Of a stretch of 64,000 bases of DNA, positions 26,798-36,494 are shown in pieces; the first letter of the stretch is position 1; each line of letters starts with the position of its first letter. Below the pieces are notes generated by a model, which was not told the origin of the DNA, did not search any database, and saw nothing but the letters and a program-made list of their open reading frames with translations. A program made the position numbers and the translations under genes. This DNA is from Acinetobacter baumannii (GTDB lineage Bacteria; Pseudomonadota; Gammaproteobacteria; Pseudomonadales; Moraxellaceae): contig NZ_JADVOP010000013.1 of the NCBI RefSeq assembly GCF_016508585.1, positions 31,397 to 95,396 on the forward strand. The letters run 5' to 3'.

Positions 26798-27793
26798 TTA
26801 AGGCTCCCGTAAAACCGTTCGAAAGCCAACATGTGTCGCAGCCAAATCAAACTCCTGAGGATAGCGACTGCTGTTGCGATAACGAGAACAAAAATTGGAT
26901 GCACATAGAAAAGAACCGCCTTTAATGACATACTGTGTACCCGCAATACTTTGTTGACGGAGATCTGCATAATTTCCCATGTGCTGATCATGTGCGCCTT
27001 GATAAATGGATGATGTCCATTCCCACACATTCCCGATCATATCAAATAATTTAAAAGCATTGGCAGGATAACATCCCACTGGGGCTATGCCTTCAAAGTG
27101 ATCTGCTTGTGTGTTGGTGAATGGAAATTCACCTTGCCAATAATTGGCTTGCGGGTGTTGATGTGCATCCTCTGGCGCTTGATGTAATGGCGTATCTGTA
27201 GTTGATCCTGCTTTTGCCGCATATTCCCATTCTTGTTCAGTAGGTAAATCACGCCCGAGCCAAACAGCATAATGTTCGGCATCATTTTTTGTAACATAAC
27301 GAACAGGTTCGGCGGGTAGCGGTGCTTGTCCTTCTGCACCATTTGGACTTTTCCAGGTATAGTCCGCTTTGAGTTTCCACCAATGATGAGGCGTCTGTGT
27401 ATTTGGGGAAAACACGGCAGCTTGATGCTGTTTTTCAGCGTCGGTGATATAGCCGGTTGCTTTTACAAAACTGGCGAATTGAGCGACAGTCACTTCAGTT
27501 TGGTCAATCCAGAAACTTTCAACCTGACGCTGTTTTGCTCCAAAGTTGATTTCGTCTGGATACGCTTGATTGGAACCCAGTTGAAAAGAACCTTTGGGAA
27601 TCTTTACCATGCCTGCTGTTGAGTTTTGTCTCCACCCCGCGGGTAAGCCTGAATATTGTTGGCATTGCTTTAATGAACCAAGCTGAGTCAGTTGGGGGTG
27701 TTGCTGGGATGAGGGACGATCAGGTTGTACCTTACCACAGCCTGCCATAAATGACAGGCTACAGAATAAGGTGAAAATAGGCTGAAACTTCAT
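26798..27793 (-). CDS. Lipoprotein formylglycine-generating enzyme (sulfatase-modifying factor)
   Basis: The protein has 331 residues. The signal peptide ends in a lipobox FMAGC (C19), so the enzyme is a lipoprotein facing the periplasm. The FGE-sulfatase domain fills the rest: MVKIPKGSFQLGS at 62-74, LPTEQEWEYAAKAG at 183-196, GNVWEWT at 254-260, and the active-site pair C297 and C302 in GGSFLCASNFCSRYR. That is the aerobic, copper-using FGE type that turns a sulfatase Cys into formylglycine. Its start overlaps the stop of the sulfatase gene by 4 nt, so the two are translated together and it almost surely matures that sulfatase. Confidence 0.9.
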   Translation of the reverse strand: MKFQPIFTLFCSLSFMAGCGKVQPDRPSSQQHPQLTQLGSLKQCQQYSGLPAGWRQNSTAGMVKIPKGSFQLGSNQAYPDEINFGAKQRQVESFWIDQTEVTVAQFASFVKATGYITDAEKQHQAAVFSPNTQTPHHWWKLKADYTWKSPNGAEGQAPLPAEPVRYVTKNDAEHYAVWLGRDLPTEQEWEYAAKAGSTTDTPLHQAPEDAHQHPQANYWQGEFPFTNTQADHFEGIAPVGCYPANAFKLFDMIGNVWEWTSSIYQGAHDQHMGNYADLRQQSIAGTQYVIKGGSFLCASNFCSRYRNSSRYPQEFDLAATHVGFRTVLREP

Positions 27794-29472
27794 TGAACGT
27801 TATATTCCTTGACTCCATTTTGTTGAGTGTATTTGTTATATACCTCAATAAGTTCCTGTACTTTTGCCGGGTTGTCTTGCGCCAAGTTTTTGGTTTCACC
27901 CCGATCAGTGCCCAAGTTATAGAGTTCCCATGTTCCCGTCCCTAATTCTGTTTTACCTTGTAAGGCAATTTTCCAATCTCCTAGACGCGCATATTTACTG
28001 CCATGTAACTCATCAGCAAAATTAAAATTTGCTGGACGTATCATTTGCGCTTTATTTTCAAGAACAGATTTCCAAGAGTAACCTGTCGGCGTGTTAATTT
28101 GGCGACCTTTGTATTGACCTCGTGGCACTGCAATATTGGCATAGTCCAGTACCGTTGGAAAAACATCCAGTACAGAAGCAAAACCATGATGGGTTGTTTG
28201 AGCTTTGGTCTGGTTTGGAAGTTTGACAATGGCAGGCGCAGTGGTTGCACCTTCACCGGCAGTGTCTTTCCATAAATGGAATGGTGCTGCGCTGACTTCT
28301 GCCCATCGTGGACCCACATAATGATAGGAGCTTGCCGAGCCAACATTATTCACACTGTTATCAAAACCTGATTCTGTACCATAGTTCCCCCGGATAAAGC
28401 CTTCAGCACCATTATCAGACACGAAGAAGATCAAGGTATTGTCATATAAGTGATTGCGTTTGAGATATTCAATGACACGACCAATATTTGCATCTAAATT
28501 TTCCACCATGCCTGCATAAACCTCCATCCTGCGTGCTTCAAGGGTCTTTTGTTCAGCAGAAAGTTCATTCCATTTACCATATTTTTGAGGGGCATTTTCT
28601 GTCTCAATTGGTTCGGCAGCCGTAAAATTGGCAGGAATAAGTCCAAGCTGTTTTTGTCGTGCAATACGGGCATTACGAATAGCATCGTAACCTACATCAT
28701 AGACACCACGATAACGATCTCGATATTCTACAGGTGCTTGAATTGGCCAGTGTGGCGCTGTGTAAGCTGCATAAGCGAAGAAGGGTTTACCTGAATTTTT
28801 ACCTGATTCTAAATAACTGATCAGCTTATCGGTAAAATAATTGGTCGAAAAGAAATCATCAGGAAGCGACGAAATTGGAACCTGTTTGCCATCTTCGGTA
28901 TAGGTGGCATTGCGTTTATAGGCAGTAGGTGCTTGTTTAAAATGTAAATCCAAGCCCTGTAATAAGGTAAAGGAATGGTCAAAACCTTTGGCATGCGCAT
29001 TGGTTTCAGGAGTTAAGCCCAAGTGCCATTTCCCGCTGATATAGGTGCGATATCCATTGTCTTTGAGCACCTCTGCGATTGAGAGTGAACGTTGATTTAA
29101 ATAGCCCTCATATCCAGGTTGTCCTTTTAAATGTGCAGGAGTAAGTTCTGCCATAGCACCAATGCCTGCCAAGTGATGATCAGTTCCAGAGATCAATTGT
29201 GATCGAGTTGGTGAGCAGGTGGGGGCAGTATGATAATCGGTCAAAATGCGTCCTTCTCGGGTTAGCGCATCAAGATTTGGCGTATGAATTTCACCACCAA
29301 AAGCCCCTAAATCTGAATAGCCGAGATCATCCGCCATGATAAATAAAATGTTCGGTTGTTTTTGGGTTTCAACATTTGTATTGGATTCATTTGAATCACT
29401 GTCATGACAAGCTGAAATAGAAAGACTGAATAAAGCAATTGAAAGTGTTGTAAGAAGATTTTTACCAGACAT
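27790..29472 (-). CDS. Arylsulfatase, lipoprotein
   Basis: A 560-residue type I sulfatase. The signal peptide has lipobox ISAC (C22). The alkaline-phosphatase-like fold starts with NILFIMADDLGYSD, where D48-D49 bind calcium. The sulfatase signature C86-S-P-T-R is the Cys type that needs formylglycine modification, plus a downstream GKWHLG block with the conserved Lys and His. Likely role: release of sulfate from aryl or alkyl sulfate esters in the periplasm or at the surface, for sulfur supply. Its dedicated formylglycine-generating enzyme follows with a 4-nt overlap. No sulfate or sulfonate transporter is adjacent. Confidence 0.92.
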   Translation of the reverse strand: MSGKNLLTTLSIALFSLSISACHDSDSNESNTNVETQKQPNILFIMADDLGYSDLGAFGGEIHTPNLDALTREGRILTDYHTAPTCSPTRSQLISGTDHHLAGIGAMAELTPAHLKGQPGYEGYLNQRSLSIAEVLKDNGYRTYISGKWHLGLTPETNAHAKGFDHSFTLLQGLDLHFKQAPTAYKRNATYTEDGKQVPISSLPDDFFSTNYFTDKLISYLESGKNSGKPFFAYAAYTAPHWPIQAPVEYRDRYRGVYDVGYDAIRNARIARQKQLGLIPANFTAAEPIETENAPQKYGKWNELSAEQKTLEARRMEVYAGMVENLDANIGRVIEYLKRNHLYDNTLIFFVSDNGAEGFIRGNYGTESGFDNSVNNVGSASSYHYVGPRWAEVSAAPFHLWKDTAGEGATTAPAIVKLPNQTKAQTTHHGFASVLDVFPTVLDYANIAVPRGQYKGRQINTPTGYSWKSVLENKAQMIRPANFNFADELHGSKYARLGDWKIALQGKTELGTGTWELYNLGTDRGETKNLAQDNPAKVQELIEVYNKYTQQNGVKEYNVQ

Positions 29473-29953
29473 ACGTGTCGACTTGATTTTATAAAAATTA
29501 AGCAGAGTTTAGAGGGTTAATTTTTACGGTAAAAATAATTAAAATTCGATTGTTAATCTTAAAAAATGAAAAGACTTGAAACTCAGTTTAAAAATAAAAT
29601 GAAAGAAGTCTGCACATGCCTGACCAGGCGTTAATCATTGAAAATAAGAACAGTATGCTGCTGCAATAATTTGAATGTGTTGTTGGAAAAAATATTGCCC
29701 ACCGTTAAGAACAATCCTCAATAGGCGCTTTTCCCTAAAACAGTAGATTGATTGAAAAGATTTATTTTCAAAGATGAAAAAATAGGCTGTGTTGATATGT
29801 CGAATGGTGAAAATGAATCAGCAGGGTTTATTTCTTATGCTTGATGTTTTTTATTAACCTGAAGTGAATGAAGTCGTATTGAGGTTGATTGATCAGAATC
29901 TCAGAAAAAGCTTTTATAGATTCAGAGCAAAATACGACATCAGGATAAGCGAC
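29473..29953. other. Divergent promoter region of sulfatase and mdc operons
   Basis: 481 bp between divergent units with no gene. A short palindrome GCCTG-AC-CAGGC is at 29618-29629, and AGGATAAG (29942-29949) is the mdcA ribosome binding site. An in-frame start at 29864 exists, but its 30 extra residues do not resemble MdcA. Confidence 0.5.
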
Positions 29954-31633
29954 ATGGAAGGAACGGTTCAAAGCAAAGAACGTATATGGAATACACGTCG
30001 ACACGCCAAACAACTCAAACTAGACCTAGCCCGTAGATATACCGATGGTGTGGTTATACCTACACAGGACATCATCAAGGTTTTGGAAACTTTGATTACT
30101 CCAGGCGATCGTGTTGTGCTTGAAGGCAACAACCAAAAACAGGCTGATTTTTTATCACGCTCACTGGCACAAACCAACGCCTCGGTTTTGCATGATTTGC
30201 ACATGATTATGCCTAGTGTCGGACGTCCTGAGCATTTGGATTTATTTGAAAAAGGGATTGCCCGAAAACTGGATTTTTCATTTGCAGGAACCCAGAGTTT
30301 ACGCATCAGTCAGTTGATTGAAGACGGTTTATTAGAAGTCGGTGCTATTCATACCTATATCGAACTCTATTCACGCTTATTGGTTGACTTAATTCCCAAT
30401 GTTGTTTTGTCAGCAGGTTTTATGGCTGACCGCCACGGCAATATATATACAGGCCCAAGTACCGAAGATTCGCCTGCTTTAATCGAACCTGCTGCATTCA
30501 GTGATGGCATTGTGATTGTTCAAGTCAATGAATTGGTTGATGACGTACAGGACTTACCCCGTGTAGATATCCCCGCATCTTGGGTAGACTTTGTCGTGGT
30601 TGCGGATAAGCCATTTTATATTGAGCCTTTGTTTACTCGTGATCCAAAACATATCAAGCCTGTACATGTATTGATGGCAATGATGGCAATTCGAGGTATT
30701 TACGAGCGCCATAATGTGCAATCACTGAATCATGGCATTGGCTTTAACACGGCTGCGATTGAATTGATTCTACCAACGTATGGTGAGTCTTTGGGACTGA
30801 AAGGCAAAATCTGCCGAAATTGGACACTCAATCCTCATCCAACACTTATTCCTGCAATCGAAACAGGCTGGGTGGAAAGTGTGCATTGCTTTGGCACTGA
30901 GTTAGGAATGGAAAAATATGTTGCTGCTCGTCCAGATATATTTTTCACAGGCCGTGATGGATCATTACGTTCCAACAGAATGATGTGTCAGCTTGCAGGG
31001 CAGTATGCCGTTGATTTATTTATTGGTGCAACCTTGCAAGTTGATGGCTCTGGACATTCTTCGACGGTGACCAAAGGGCGTTTGGCAGGATTTGGTGGTG
31101 CACCCAATATGGGACATGATCCACGTGGACGTCGACATGCCACACCGGCATGGATGGACATGCGTCCTGCTCAGGCAAATGAGACTGATACCTTTTTGGC
31201 ACGTGGTAAAAAGTTGGTGGTGCAAATGGTGGAAACCTTCCAAGAAGGTGGCAAACCGACATTTGTAAATACACTTGATGCTGTGGATGTCGCGAAAAAA
31301 GCCGGAATGCCACTCGCTCCAATTATGATTTATGGTGACGATGTGACTCATTTATTGACTGAAGATGGTATTGCATACCTCTACAAAGCCAGCAGTTTAC
31401 AAGAACGTCAAGACATGATTGCCGCTGTTGCAGGAGTGACTGATATTGGTCTCAATCATCATCCAAAAACGACGGAACGTTTAAGACGAGAAGGACTGGT
31501 CGCATTCCCAGAAGATCTAGGTATTCGCCGTACGGATGCTACACGTGAATTATTGGCCGCTAAAAATATTGCTGATTTAGTCACTTGGTCAGACGGTCTG
31601 TATCAACCGCCTGCAAAATTCAGGAGTTGGTAA
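29954..31633 (+). CDS. mdcA: Malonate decarboxylase alpha subunit (acetyl-S-ACP:malonate ACP transferase)
   Basis: A 559-residue alpha subunit, in the normal range for MdcA, starting with the family-typical RIWNTRR block at about residues 10-16. It exchanges acetyl for malonyl on the acyl carrier subunit, giving malonyl-S-ACP and acetate. The fold is CoA-transferase-like (GDRVVLEGNNQKQADFL; NHGIGFNTAAIEL; GRDGSLRSNRMMCQLAG). It is the first gene of mdcABCDEGHLM. The ATG at 29954 has AGGA 8 nt upstream. Its stop overlaps the mdcB start (TAATG). Confidence 0.93.
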   Translation: MEGTVQSKERIWNTRRHAKQLKLDLARRYTDGVVIPTQDIIKVLETLITPGDRVVLEGNNQKQADFLSRSLAQTNASVLHDLHMIMPSVGRPEHLDLFEKGIARKLDFSFAGTQSLRISQLIEDGLLEVGAIHTYIELYSRLLVDLIPNVVLSAGFMADRHGNIYTGPSTEDSPALIEPAAFSDGIVIVQVNELVDDVQDLPRVDIPASWVDFVVVADKPFYIEPLFTRDPKHIKPVHVLMAMMAIRGIYERHNVQSLNHGIGFNTAAIELILPTYGESLGLKGKICRNWTLNPHPTLIPAIETGWVESVHCFGTELGMEKYVAARPDIFFTGRDGSLRSNRMMCQLAGQYAVDLFIGATLQVDGSGHSSTVTKGRLAGFGGAPNMGHDPRGRRHATPAWMDMRPAQANETDTFLARGKKLVVQMVETFQEGGKPTFVNTLDAVDVAKKAGMPLAPIMIYGDDVTHLLTEDGIAYLYKASSLQERQDMIAAVAGVTDIGLNHHPKTTERLRREGLVAFPEDLGIRRTDATRELLAAKNIADLVTWSDGLYQPPAKFRSW

Positions 31634-32511
31634 TGAATGCCTATGTTCAACCTTACTCTCGACAACAATGTGCATTATTGGCTGATTTAGCTGTAGAAGC
31701 ATTGATCGCAGAAGTTAATCTAACACCAAAGCCTGCACTGGTCGATCAACGTGGCAGTGGGGCACATGATGACTTAAGCCTCGTGTTGATGGAGCAATCT
31801 GCTTATAGCTTAAGACCGATGTTTTTACAAATGGCGCAAGCTGCATTTTTGCACGCTGACTGTTTGCAAACTTTACGTGAAGTGATCGGTTCAATCGGGC
31901 GTGCTGGTGAAGCAGCAATGTTAGAGACCACACAAGGCGTAAATACGCATCGTGGCGCAATCTGGGCTTTGGGCCTTTTGGTCACAGCGACAGCGCTGGC
32001 AATACATCATCAATCTCCAATTCGTGCTTATGATTTATGTCAGCATGCTGGAAAAATTGCCAAATTAGAAGATCGTTTCATTCCTCAGCAACCGCTCAGT
32101 CATGGGCAACAGGTACAGCAAAAGCTCGGTGCAAAAGGAGCGAAAGCTCAAGCACAAGCAGGTTTTCCTGCGATTGTAGAGCATGCCTTACCTCAACTTC
32201 ACTACAGCCGACAGGTATATGGCAACGAACTTGCTGCTCGTGTGGATGCATTATTGGCTCTGATGAGCATATTGGATGATACCTGTGTGCTGTACCGTGC
32301 AGGGCAAGTGGGTCTAACCCGTATGCAAAAGGGTGCACGTTATGTGCTTCGCTGTGGTGGATATGCAACGGTTGCAGGGCAATGTGCGCTGAACTTTTTG
32401 GAAATGGATTTAATGCGACTTCGTGCTTCGCCGGGTGGAGCAGCAGATTTACTTGCAGCAACCATATTTTTGGATTGGGTTGAACATCATCTTAATCAGG
32501 AAGGGAAGTAA
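31633..32511 (+). CDS. mdcB: Triphosphoribosyl-dephospho-CoA synthase
   Basis: A 292-residue CitG/MdcB family enzyme. It makes 2'-(5''-triphosphoribosyl)-3'-dephospho-CoA from ATP and dephospho-CoA, the precursor of the MdcC prosthetic group. Family motifs are visible: TPKPALVDQRGSGAHDDL at about 35-52, GVNTHRGAIWALGLL at about 100-115 and SPGGAADLLAATIFL near the end. The ATG at 31633 overlaps the mdcA stop by one base; a longer frame begins inside mdcA and is rejected. Its stop overlaps the mdcC start by one base. Confidence 0.92.
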   Translation: MNAYVQPYSRQQCALLADLAVEALIAEVNLTPKPALVDQRGSGAHDDLSLVLMEQSAYSLRPMFLQMAQAAFLHADCLQTLREVIGSIGRAGEAAMLETTQGVNTHRGAIWALGLLVTATALAIHHQSPIRAYDLCQHAGKIAKLEDRFIPQQPLSHGQQVQQKLGAKGAKAQAQAGFPAIVEHALPQLHYSRQVYGNELAARVDALLALMSILDDTCVLYRAGQVGLTRMQKGARYVLRCGGYATVAGQCALNFLEMDLMRLRASPGGAADLLAATIFLDWVEHHLNQEGK

Positions 32512-32810
32512 TGGAAATACACAAATTTGAATTTACTGCTGGCTCAGTGCCAAGCAAGCAGGTATTGGTGGGCTGCGTGGGTTCAGGAGACCTTGAAATT
32601 TTAATGGAACCAAATCAATCAGGAAAACTTTCAATTGCAGTAACAACTTCAGTCGATGGCAGTGCGCAACGCTGGAAAAATGTATTTGAACGTATGTTTG
32701 CTGAGCAAACTCCACCAGCGGTCCATATTGATATTCATGATTTTGGCGCAACGCCAGGGGTGGTGCGTTTACGTTTAGAGCAAGCTTTTGAGGAGGTGAA
32801 CTGTGGCTGA
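32511..32810 (+). CDS. mdcC: Malonate decarboxylase acyl carrier protein (delta subunit)
   Basis: A 99-residue acyl carrier protein of the malonate/citrate-lyase type. S25 in VGSGDLEIL is the expected attachment point for the phosphoribosyl-dephospho-CoA arm. RVRLEQAFEEV closes the protein, as in citrate lyase gamma subunits. It carries acetyl and malonyl groups between MdcA, MdcDE and MdcH. It overlaps mdcB (1 nt) and mdcD (8 nt), showing tight translational coupling. Confidence 0.92.
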   Translation: MEIHKFEFTAGSVPSKQVLVGCVGSGDLEILMEPNQSGKLSIAVTTSVDGSAQRWKNVFERMFAEQTPPAVHIDIHDFGATPGVVRLRLEQAFEEVNCG

Positions 32811-33654
32811 TCTAGAAACTTTACTCAGCAAGCAAAGCTTTATTGAACTGGGTGCACGTGAGCGTGCCAAAGCTTTATTGGATGCAGGGACATTTCGAGA
32901 GTTACTTGATCCGTTTTCACGAGTGATGTCACCGTGGCTGATCCAACAAAATATTGTACCGCAGGCGGATGATGGTGTCGTAGTTGCCAAGGGGCATTTA
33001 GAAGATCGTCCTGTAGTAATAGTAGCAATTGAAGGTGGTTTTCAGGGCGGAAGCTTAGGTGAAGTTGGTGGAGCAAAAATTGCCAGTGCGCTTGAGCTGG
33101 CTGTTGAAGACAATCAAAAAGGCATTCCAACTGCAGCGATTTTGTTGTTGGAGACAGGTGGTGTTCGTTTACAAGAAGCCAATCTTGGGCTTGCTGCAAT
33201 TGCTGAAATTCAAGCTGCTATTGTTGCATTAAGACAGTATCAACCTGTTATTGCGGTCATAGCAGGGAGTGTTGGGTGTTTTGGTGGAATGTCAATTGCT
33301 GCTGCATTGTGTAGTTATTTGATCATGACTCAAGAAGGTCGCTTGGGATTGAATGGTCCACAAGTGATTGAACAAGAAGCGGGTGTGAATGAGTACGATT
33401 CAAAAGATCGCCCATTTATCTGGAGTATCACAGGTGGAGAACAGCGAGTAAAAACAGGTTTGGCTGATGCCTTTGTGGAAGATGATCGTGAGCAAATTAA
33501 GCAACAGATTATCGACTATTTGGCACAAGGTGTTCCGCAACTTCATCGTAGTTCAAACTACGCATTTTATTTGCCAAAACTTCAGCAGCTTGCAACAGAA
33601 CAACAAGCAACTCCACAAGATGTACAAGGTGTATATCGAGGAGAACAGGTATGA
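32803..33654 (+). CDS. mdcD: Malonate decarboxylase beta subunit
   Basis: A 283-residue carboxyltransferase-like (crotonase-fold) subunit with the blocks LLLETGGVRLQEANLGL and GSVGCFGGMSIAAALCSYLI, which form the acyl-binding glycine pockets. Together with MdcE it decarboxylates malonyl-S-ACP to acetyl-S-ACP and CO2. It starts with GTG inside the end of mdcC, preceded by GAGGTG. Its stop overlaps the mdcE start by 4 nt (ATGA). Confidence 0.92.
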   Translation: MADLETLLSKQSFIELGARERAKALLDAGTFRELLDPFSRVMSPWLIQQNIVPQADDGVVVAKGHLEDRPVVIVAIEGGFQGGSLGEVGGAKIASALELAVEDNQKGIPTAAILLLETGGVRLQEANLGLAAIAEIQAAIVALRQYQPVIAVIAGSVGCFGGMSIAAALCSYLIMTQEGRLGLNGPQVIEQEAGVNEYDSKDRPFIWSITGGEQRVKTGLADAFVEDDREQIKQQIIDYLAQGVPQLHRSSNYAFYLPKLQQLATEQQATPQDVQGVYRGEQV

Positions 33655-34481
33655 ATATGGATGTTCGTTCAGTGAAAGCCTCCATTCGAGGTGAACAGTG
33701 GTTTACTGCACTGAGTGCAGGTTTTCAGCAACAAACACAATATAGCCAATCTGTTTGGGTCGCTGATGGTGTGCTGGGTGATCAACCTACTCGTTTGATT
33801 GCAGTGGTTGTAAATACGGAGAATCACTTTCCTCGTGCACGTGCAGGTGAAGTTGGTTTACTGGAAGGTTGGACTCTGGCCAAAGCTGTGGATGAGGTGA
33901 TTCAAGCAGATCAGCATGCTCCTCAGAAACGTGCGATTGTTGCAATTGTTGATGTACCCAGTCAGGCCTATGGCCGCCGTGAAGAGCTCTTCGGCATACA
34001 TCAAGCTCTTGCAGGTGCAGTAGATAGTTATGCGCGTGCTCGGTTGGCACAGCATTCCGTGATCAGCGTGTTGGTGGGTAAATCGATGTCAGGTGCATTT
34101 TTAGCTCATGGTTATCAAGCCAATCGAATTTTTGCACTTCATGACGATGGAGTGATGGTTCATGCCATGGGGAAAGAGTCGGCAGCTCGTGTCACCCTTC
34201 GGACTGTAGAAGAGTTGGAAAAATTGGCGGCCAGTATTCCACCAATGGCGTATGACATCCAAAGCTATGCCACGCTAGGATTGTTGACAGCATCTCTTGA
34301 TGTAGAAAATGCGGATCAGCCTACAGCAAATGATCTGGCCCATGTCAAACAGGTGATCACACAGGCAATCACTGACATTCAACAGCAAAAGTCGACTGGG
34401 CTGGAGCATCGTTTGAATGGTGAAAATAGACAAATGTCAAAGCGTGTTCGTGAATTAATGCGTACACAGTGGTCGATCTGA
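33651..34481 (+). CDS. mdcE: Malonate decarboxylase gamma subunit
   Basis: A 276-residue partner of MdcD in the decarboxylase step. It has the carboxyltransferase-like blocks QAYGRREELFGIHQALAGAV and VLVGKSMSGAFLAHGYQANR and the MdcE-typical HAMGKESAARVTLRTVEEL. It sits between mdcD (4-nt overlap) and mdcG (1-nt overlap, TGATG). The heterodimer does the biotin-independent decarboxylation. Confidence 0.92.
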   Translation: MNMDVRSVKASIRGEQWFTALSAGFQQQTQYSQSVWVADGVLGDQPTRLIAVVVNTENHFPRARAGEVGLLEGWTLAKAVDEVIQADQHAPQKRAIVAIVDVPSQAYGRREELFGIHQALAGAVDSYARARLAQHSVISVLVGKSMSGAFLAHGYQANRIFALHDDGVMVHAMGKESAARVTLRTVEELEKLAASIPPMAYDIQSYATLGLLTASLDVENADQPTANDLAHVKQVITQAITDIQQQKSTGLEHRLNGENRQMSKRVRELMRTQWSI

Positions 34482-35080
34482 TGCAGCCACAAGCACATGA
34501 TCTGCTCTGGGGACTGACAGAGCAATATCTACCTCTGGATGTGCCTGAATGGGCGAATCATGTGATTCAACGTGGTGATCCAGTTGTTGTTCGTCGTGCA
34601 GTTTCTGGACAAGGAATGATTCCTGTTGGGGTTCGTGGTACGCAAAAATCCCAACGTTATGCCTTGATGATGCCTGAACAGCAAATTGAAAAATGTGTAA
34701 AGCCTGAACAACTTTGTGGACTTGGCGTTTCACAATTTCCGCAATGGGCAAGAAAAATTCTGCACTTACAAACGCAGATGAATATGCTTTTGTTGCAGTG
34801 GGGATACACAGGCAGTATGGGGTTTGAGTTAGCCACGGGGCGTAAAACCGTGACTGCACAGAGTGATCTCGATGTACTGATTCGCACACCTAAAGATTTG
34901 AGTAAAGCACAAGCTTTTGAGATCTGGGAACAATTGCAACAAACAGGCTTGCCCTTAGATGTTCAGTTACAAACACCGTTGGGGGGGGTGGCATTAAAAG
35001 AATGGGTGAGAACAACAGGGAAGGTTCTACTTAAACGCAACCAAGGTGCAGTTTTAGTTAATAACCCGTGGCAAGGATAG
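34481..35080 (+). CDS. mdcG: Phosphoribosyl-dephospho-CoA transferase (holo-ACP synthase)
   Basis: A 199-residue nucleotidyltransferase-fold enzyme that attaches the prosthetic group made by MdcB to Ser25 of MdcC. The metal-binding acidic motif SDLDVLI is at about residues 127-133, just after the MdcG-typical TGSMGFELATG. The ATG at 34481 overlaps the mdcE stop. A GTG 12 nt upstream is in frame but less likely. Confidence 0.88.
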   Translation: MQPQAHDLLWGLTEQYLPLDVPEWANHVIQRGDPVVVRRAVSGQGMIPVGVRGTQKSQRYALMMPEQQIEKCVKPEQLCGLGVSQFPQWARKILHLQTQMNMLLLQWGYTGSMGFELATGRKTVTAQSDLDVLIRTPKDLSKAQAFEIWEQLQQTGLPLDVQLQTPLGGVALKEWVRTTGKVLLKRNQGAVLVNNPWQG

Positions 35081-35090
35081 GGCAAAGTCA

Positions 35091-36023
35091 ATGAGTTCGA
35101 TTTGGGTGTTTCCGGGGCAAGGTGCGCAAAAGCCCAACATGCTACATGATCTACCGCAGACAACGTCGGTGCACCAATATTTTGAGCGTGCATCCACAAT
35201 TTTGGGACAGGATGTATTGCTTTTAGATCAGCAAGGAGCAATACAGTCGACTTATGCGGTACAACTTTGTCTTTATATTGCTGGTGTGGTCAGTGGACAT
35301 TTATTGTCTGAACAGCAGCTTAAACCTGATTATGTTGCTGGACTTTCAATTGGTGCATGGGCAGCAGCTACAGTTGCGGAGGTGCTCAGTTTTGAAGATG
35401 GTCTAAAACTGGTTGCTCGTCGGGCAACGCTGATGCAGGACGCATACCCTACAGGATATGGAATGATGGCATTGATAAGGACAGATAAAAGCAGCGTAAG
35501 TGAATGGGTAAAGGAGGTACAGCAATATCAACCAGAGGTATATGTTGCCAATATCAACTCGGCAAACCAGATTGTGATTTCAGGCGCAGACATTGCGATG
35601 CAACAGGTGGCAGATATCGCACGTCAAAAGGGTGTGTTGGGCAAAAAGCTAAACGTAGCTGTTCCATCACATTGTGAACTGTTAAAACACCAAGCTGAAA
35701 TACTTGATGCAGAGGTTAAAAAAGTTAGCACAAGTTCACCCAAAATTCGTTATTTAAGTGGAACCACTGCACGACTACTGGTGCATCAGGATCAAATTAT
35801 CGACGACATCACATTTAACATGAGCAGAGTGATTGATTGGGAAAGTACCGTTCAATCTGCTTGGGAAAGAGGAGTACGCCTACACATCGAAGCATGGCCA
35901 GGAACTGTACTGACAGGTTTGGCAAAAAAAGTATTTACAGATGGAACAGTCATGTCTTTTCAAGGAACACGTTTAGATACGTTAATCGTTGAAATGCAAA
36001 AGGAACACGCACACTCGGTTTAG
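35091..36023 (+). CDS. mdcH: Malonate decarboxylase epsilon subunit (malonyl-CoA:ACP transferase)
   Basis: A 310-residue FabD-like transacylase with GQGAQ at 9-13, the nucleophile S86 in GLSIGAW and the second catalytic block VPSHCELLKHQAEIL with its His. It loads malonyl from malonyl-CoA onto MdcC to start the catalytic cycle. It follows mdcG by 10 nt. Confidence 0.9.
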   Translation: MSSIWVFPGQGAQKPNMLHDLPQTTSVHQYFERASTILGQDVLLLDQQGAIQSTYAVQLCLYIAGVVSGHLLSEQQLKPDYVAGLSIGAWAAATVAEVLSFEDGLKLVARRATLMQDAYPTGYGMMALIRTDKSSVSEWVKEVQQYQPEVYVANINSANQIVISGADIAMQQVADIARQKGVLGKKLNVAVPSHCELLKHQAEILDAEVKKVSTSSPKIRYLSGTTARLLVHQDQIIDDITFNMSRVIDWESTVQSAWERGVRLHIEAWPGTVLTGLAKKVFTDGTVMSFQGTRLDTLIVEMQKEHAHSV

Positions 36024-36077
36024 TCAAAAATTAAAGCGCTGAGCGGGAAAAATGTCAAAGGAAACAAGGAGTTTATC

Positions 36078-36494
36078 ATGATTATATATGGAGTTGGTTT
36101 ACTTGCACTCTGTACACTGGTTGGTGTCGTTGTAGGTGATATGTTGGGCGTATTATTTGGCGTAAAATCTAATGTCGGTGGTGTTGGTATTGCCATGATT
36201 TTACTTATCTTTATTCGTATATGGATGGAGAAGCGCGGTCTGATGACCATTGAAACTGAAAAAGGAGTGGTATTTTGGGGAACCATGTATATCCCGATAG
36301 TGGTTGCTATGGCCGCACAACAAAATGTGATTTCAGCAGTTTCAAGTGGGCATATGGCGATATTTGCAGCTATTGCCACCGTTATCGTTTGCACACTGAC
36401 CATTGCAGGCTTGAGCCATTATAAAAAAGGCGAGCCTCTTCCAAAAGAAGAAGAGTTTGATTTGGCAGAGTTAGGAGGCAAAGCGCATGGCTGA
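36078..36494 (+). CDS. mdcL: Malonate transporter subunit MdcL/MadL
   Basis: A 138-residue membrane protein with about four hydrophobic segments (IYGVGLLALCTLVGVVVGDML; IAMILLIFIRIW; MYIPIVVAMAAQQNVISAVS; IFAAIATVIVCTLTIAGLS). It is the small subunit of the two-part malonate:cation symporter. The ATG is 54 nt after mdcH with AAGGAG upstream, and it overlaps mdcM by 8 nt. Confidence 0.88.
   Translation: MIIYGVGLLALCTLVGVVVGDMLGVLFGVKSNVGGVGIAMILLIFIRIWMEKRGLMTIETEKGVVFWGTMYIPIVVAMAAQQNVISAVSSGHMAIFAAIATVIVCTLTIAGLSHYKKGEPLPKEEEFDLAELGGKAHG

Noticed and set aside
31016..31351. Overlapping antisense open frames within mdcA, and similar ones at 32096-32461, 34455-34889, 50841-51128 and 51086-51511
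   Set aside because: Long antisense frames are common over highly expressed genes with biased codons. None has a start signal or domain, and the sense genes are certain.
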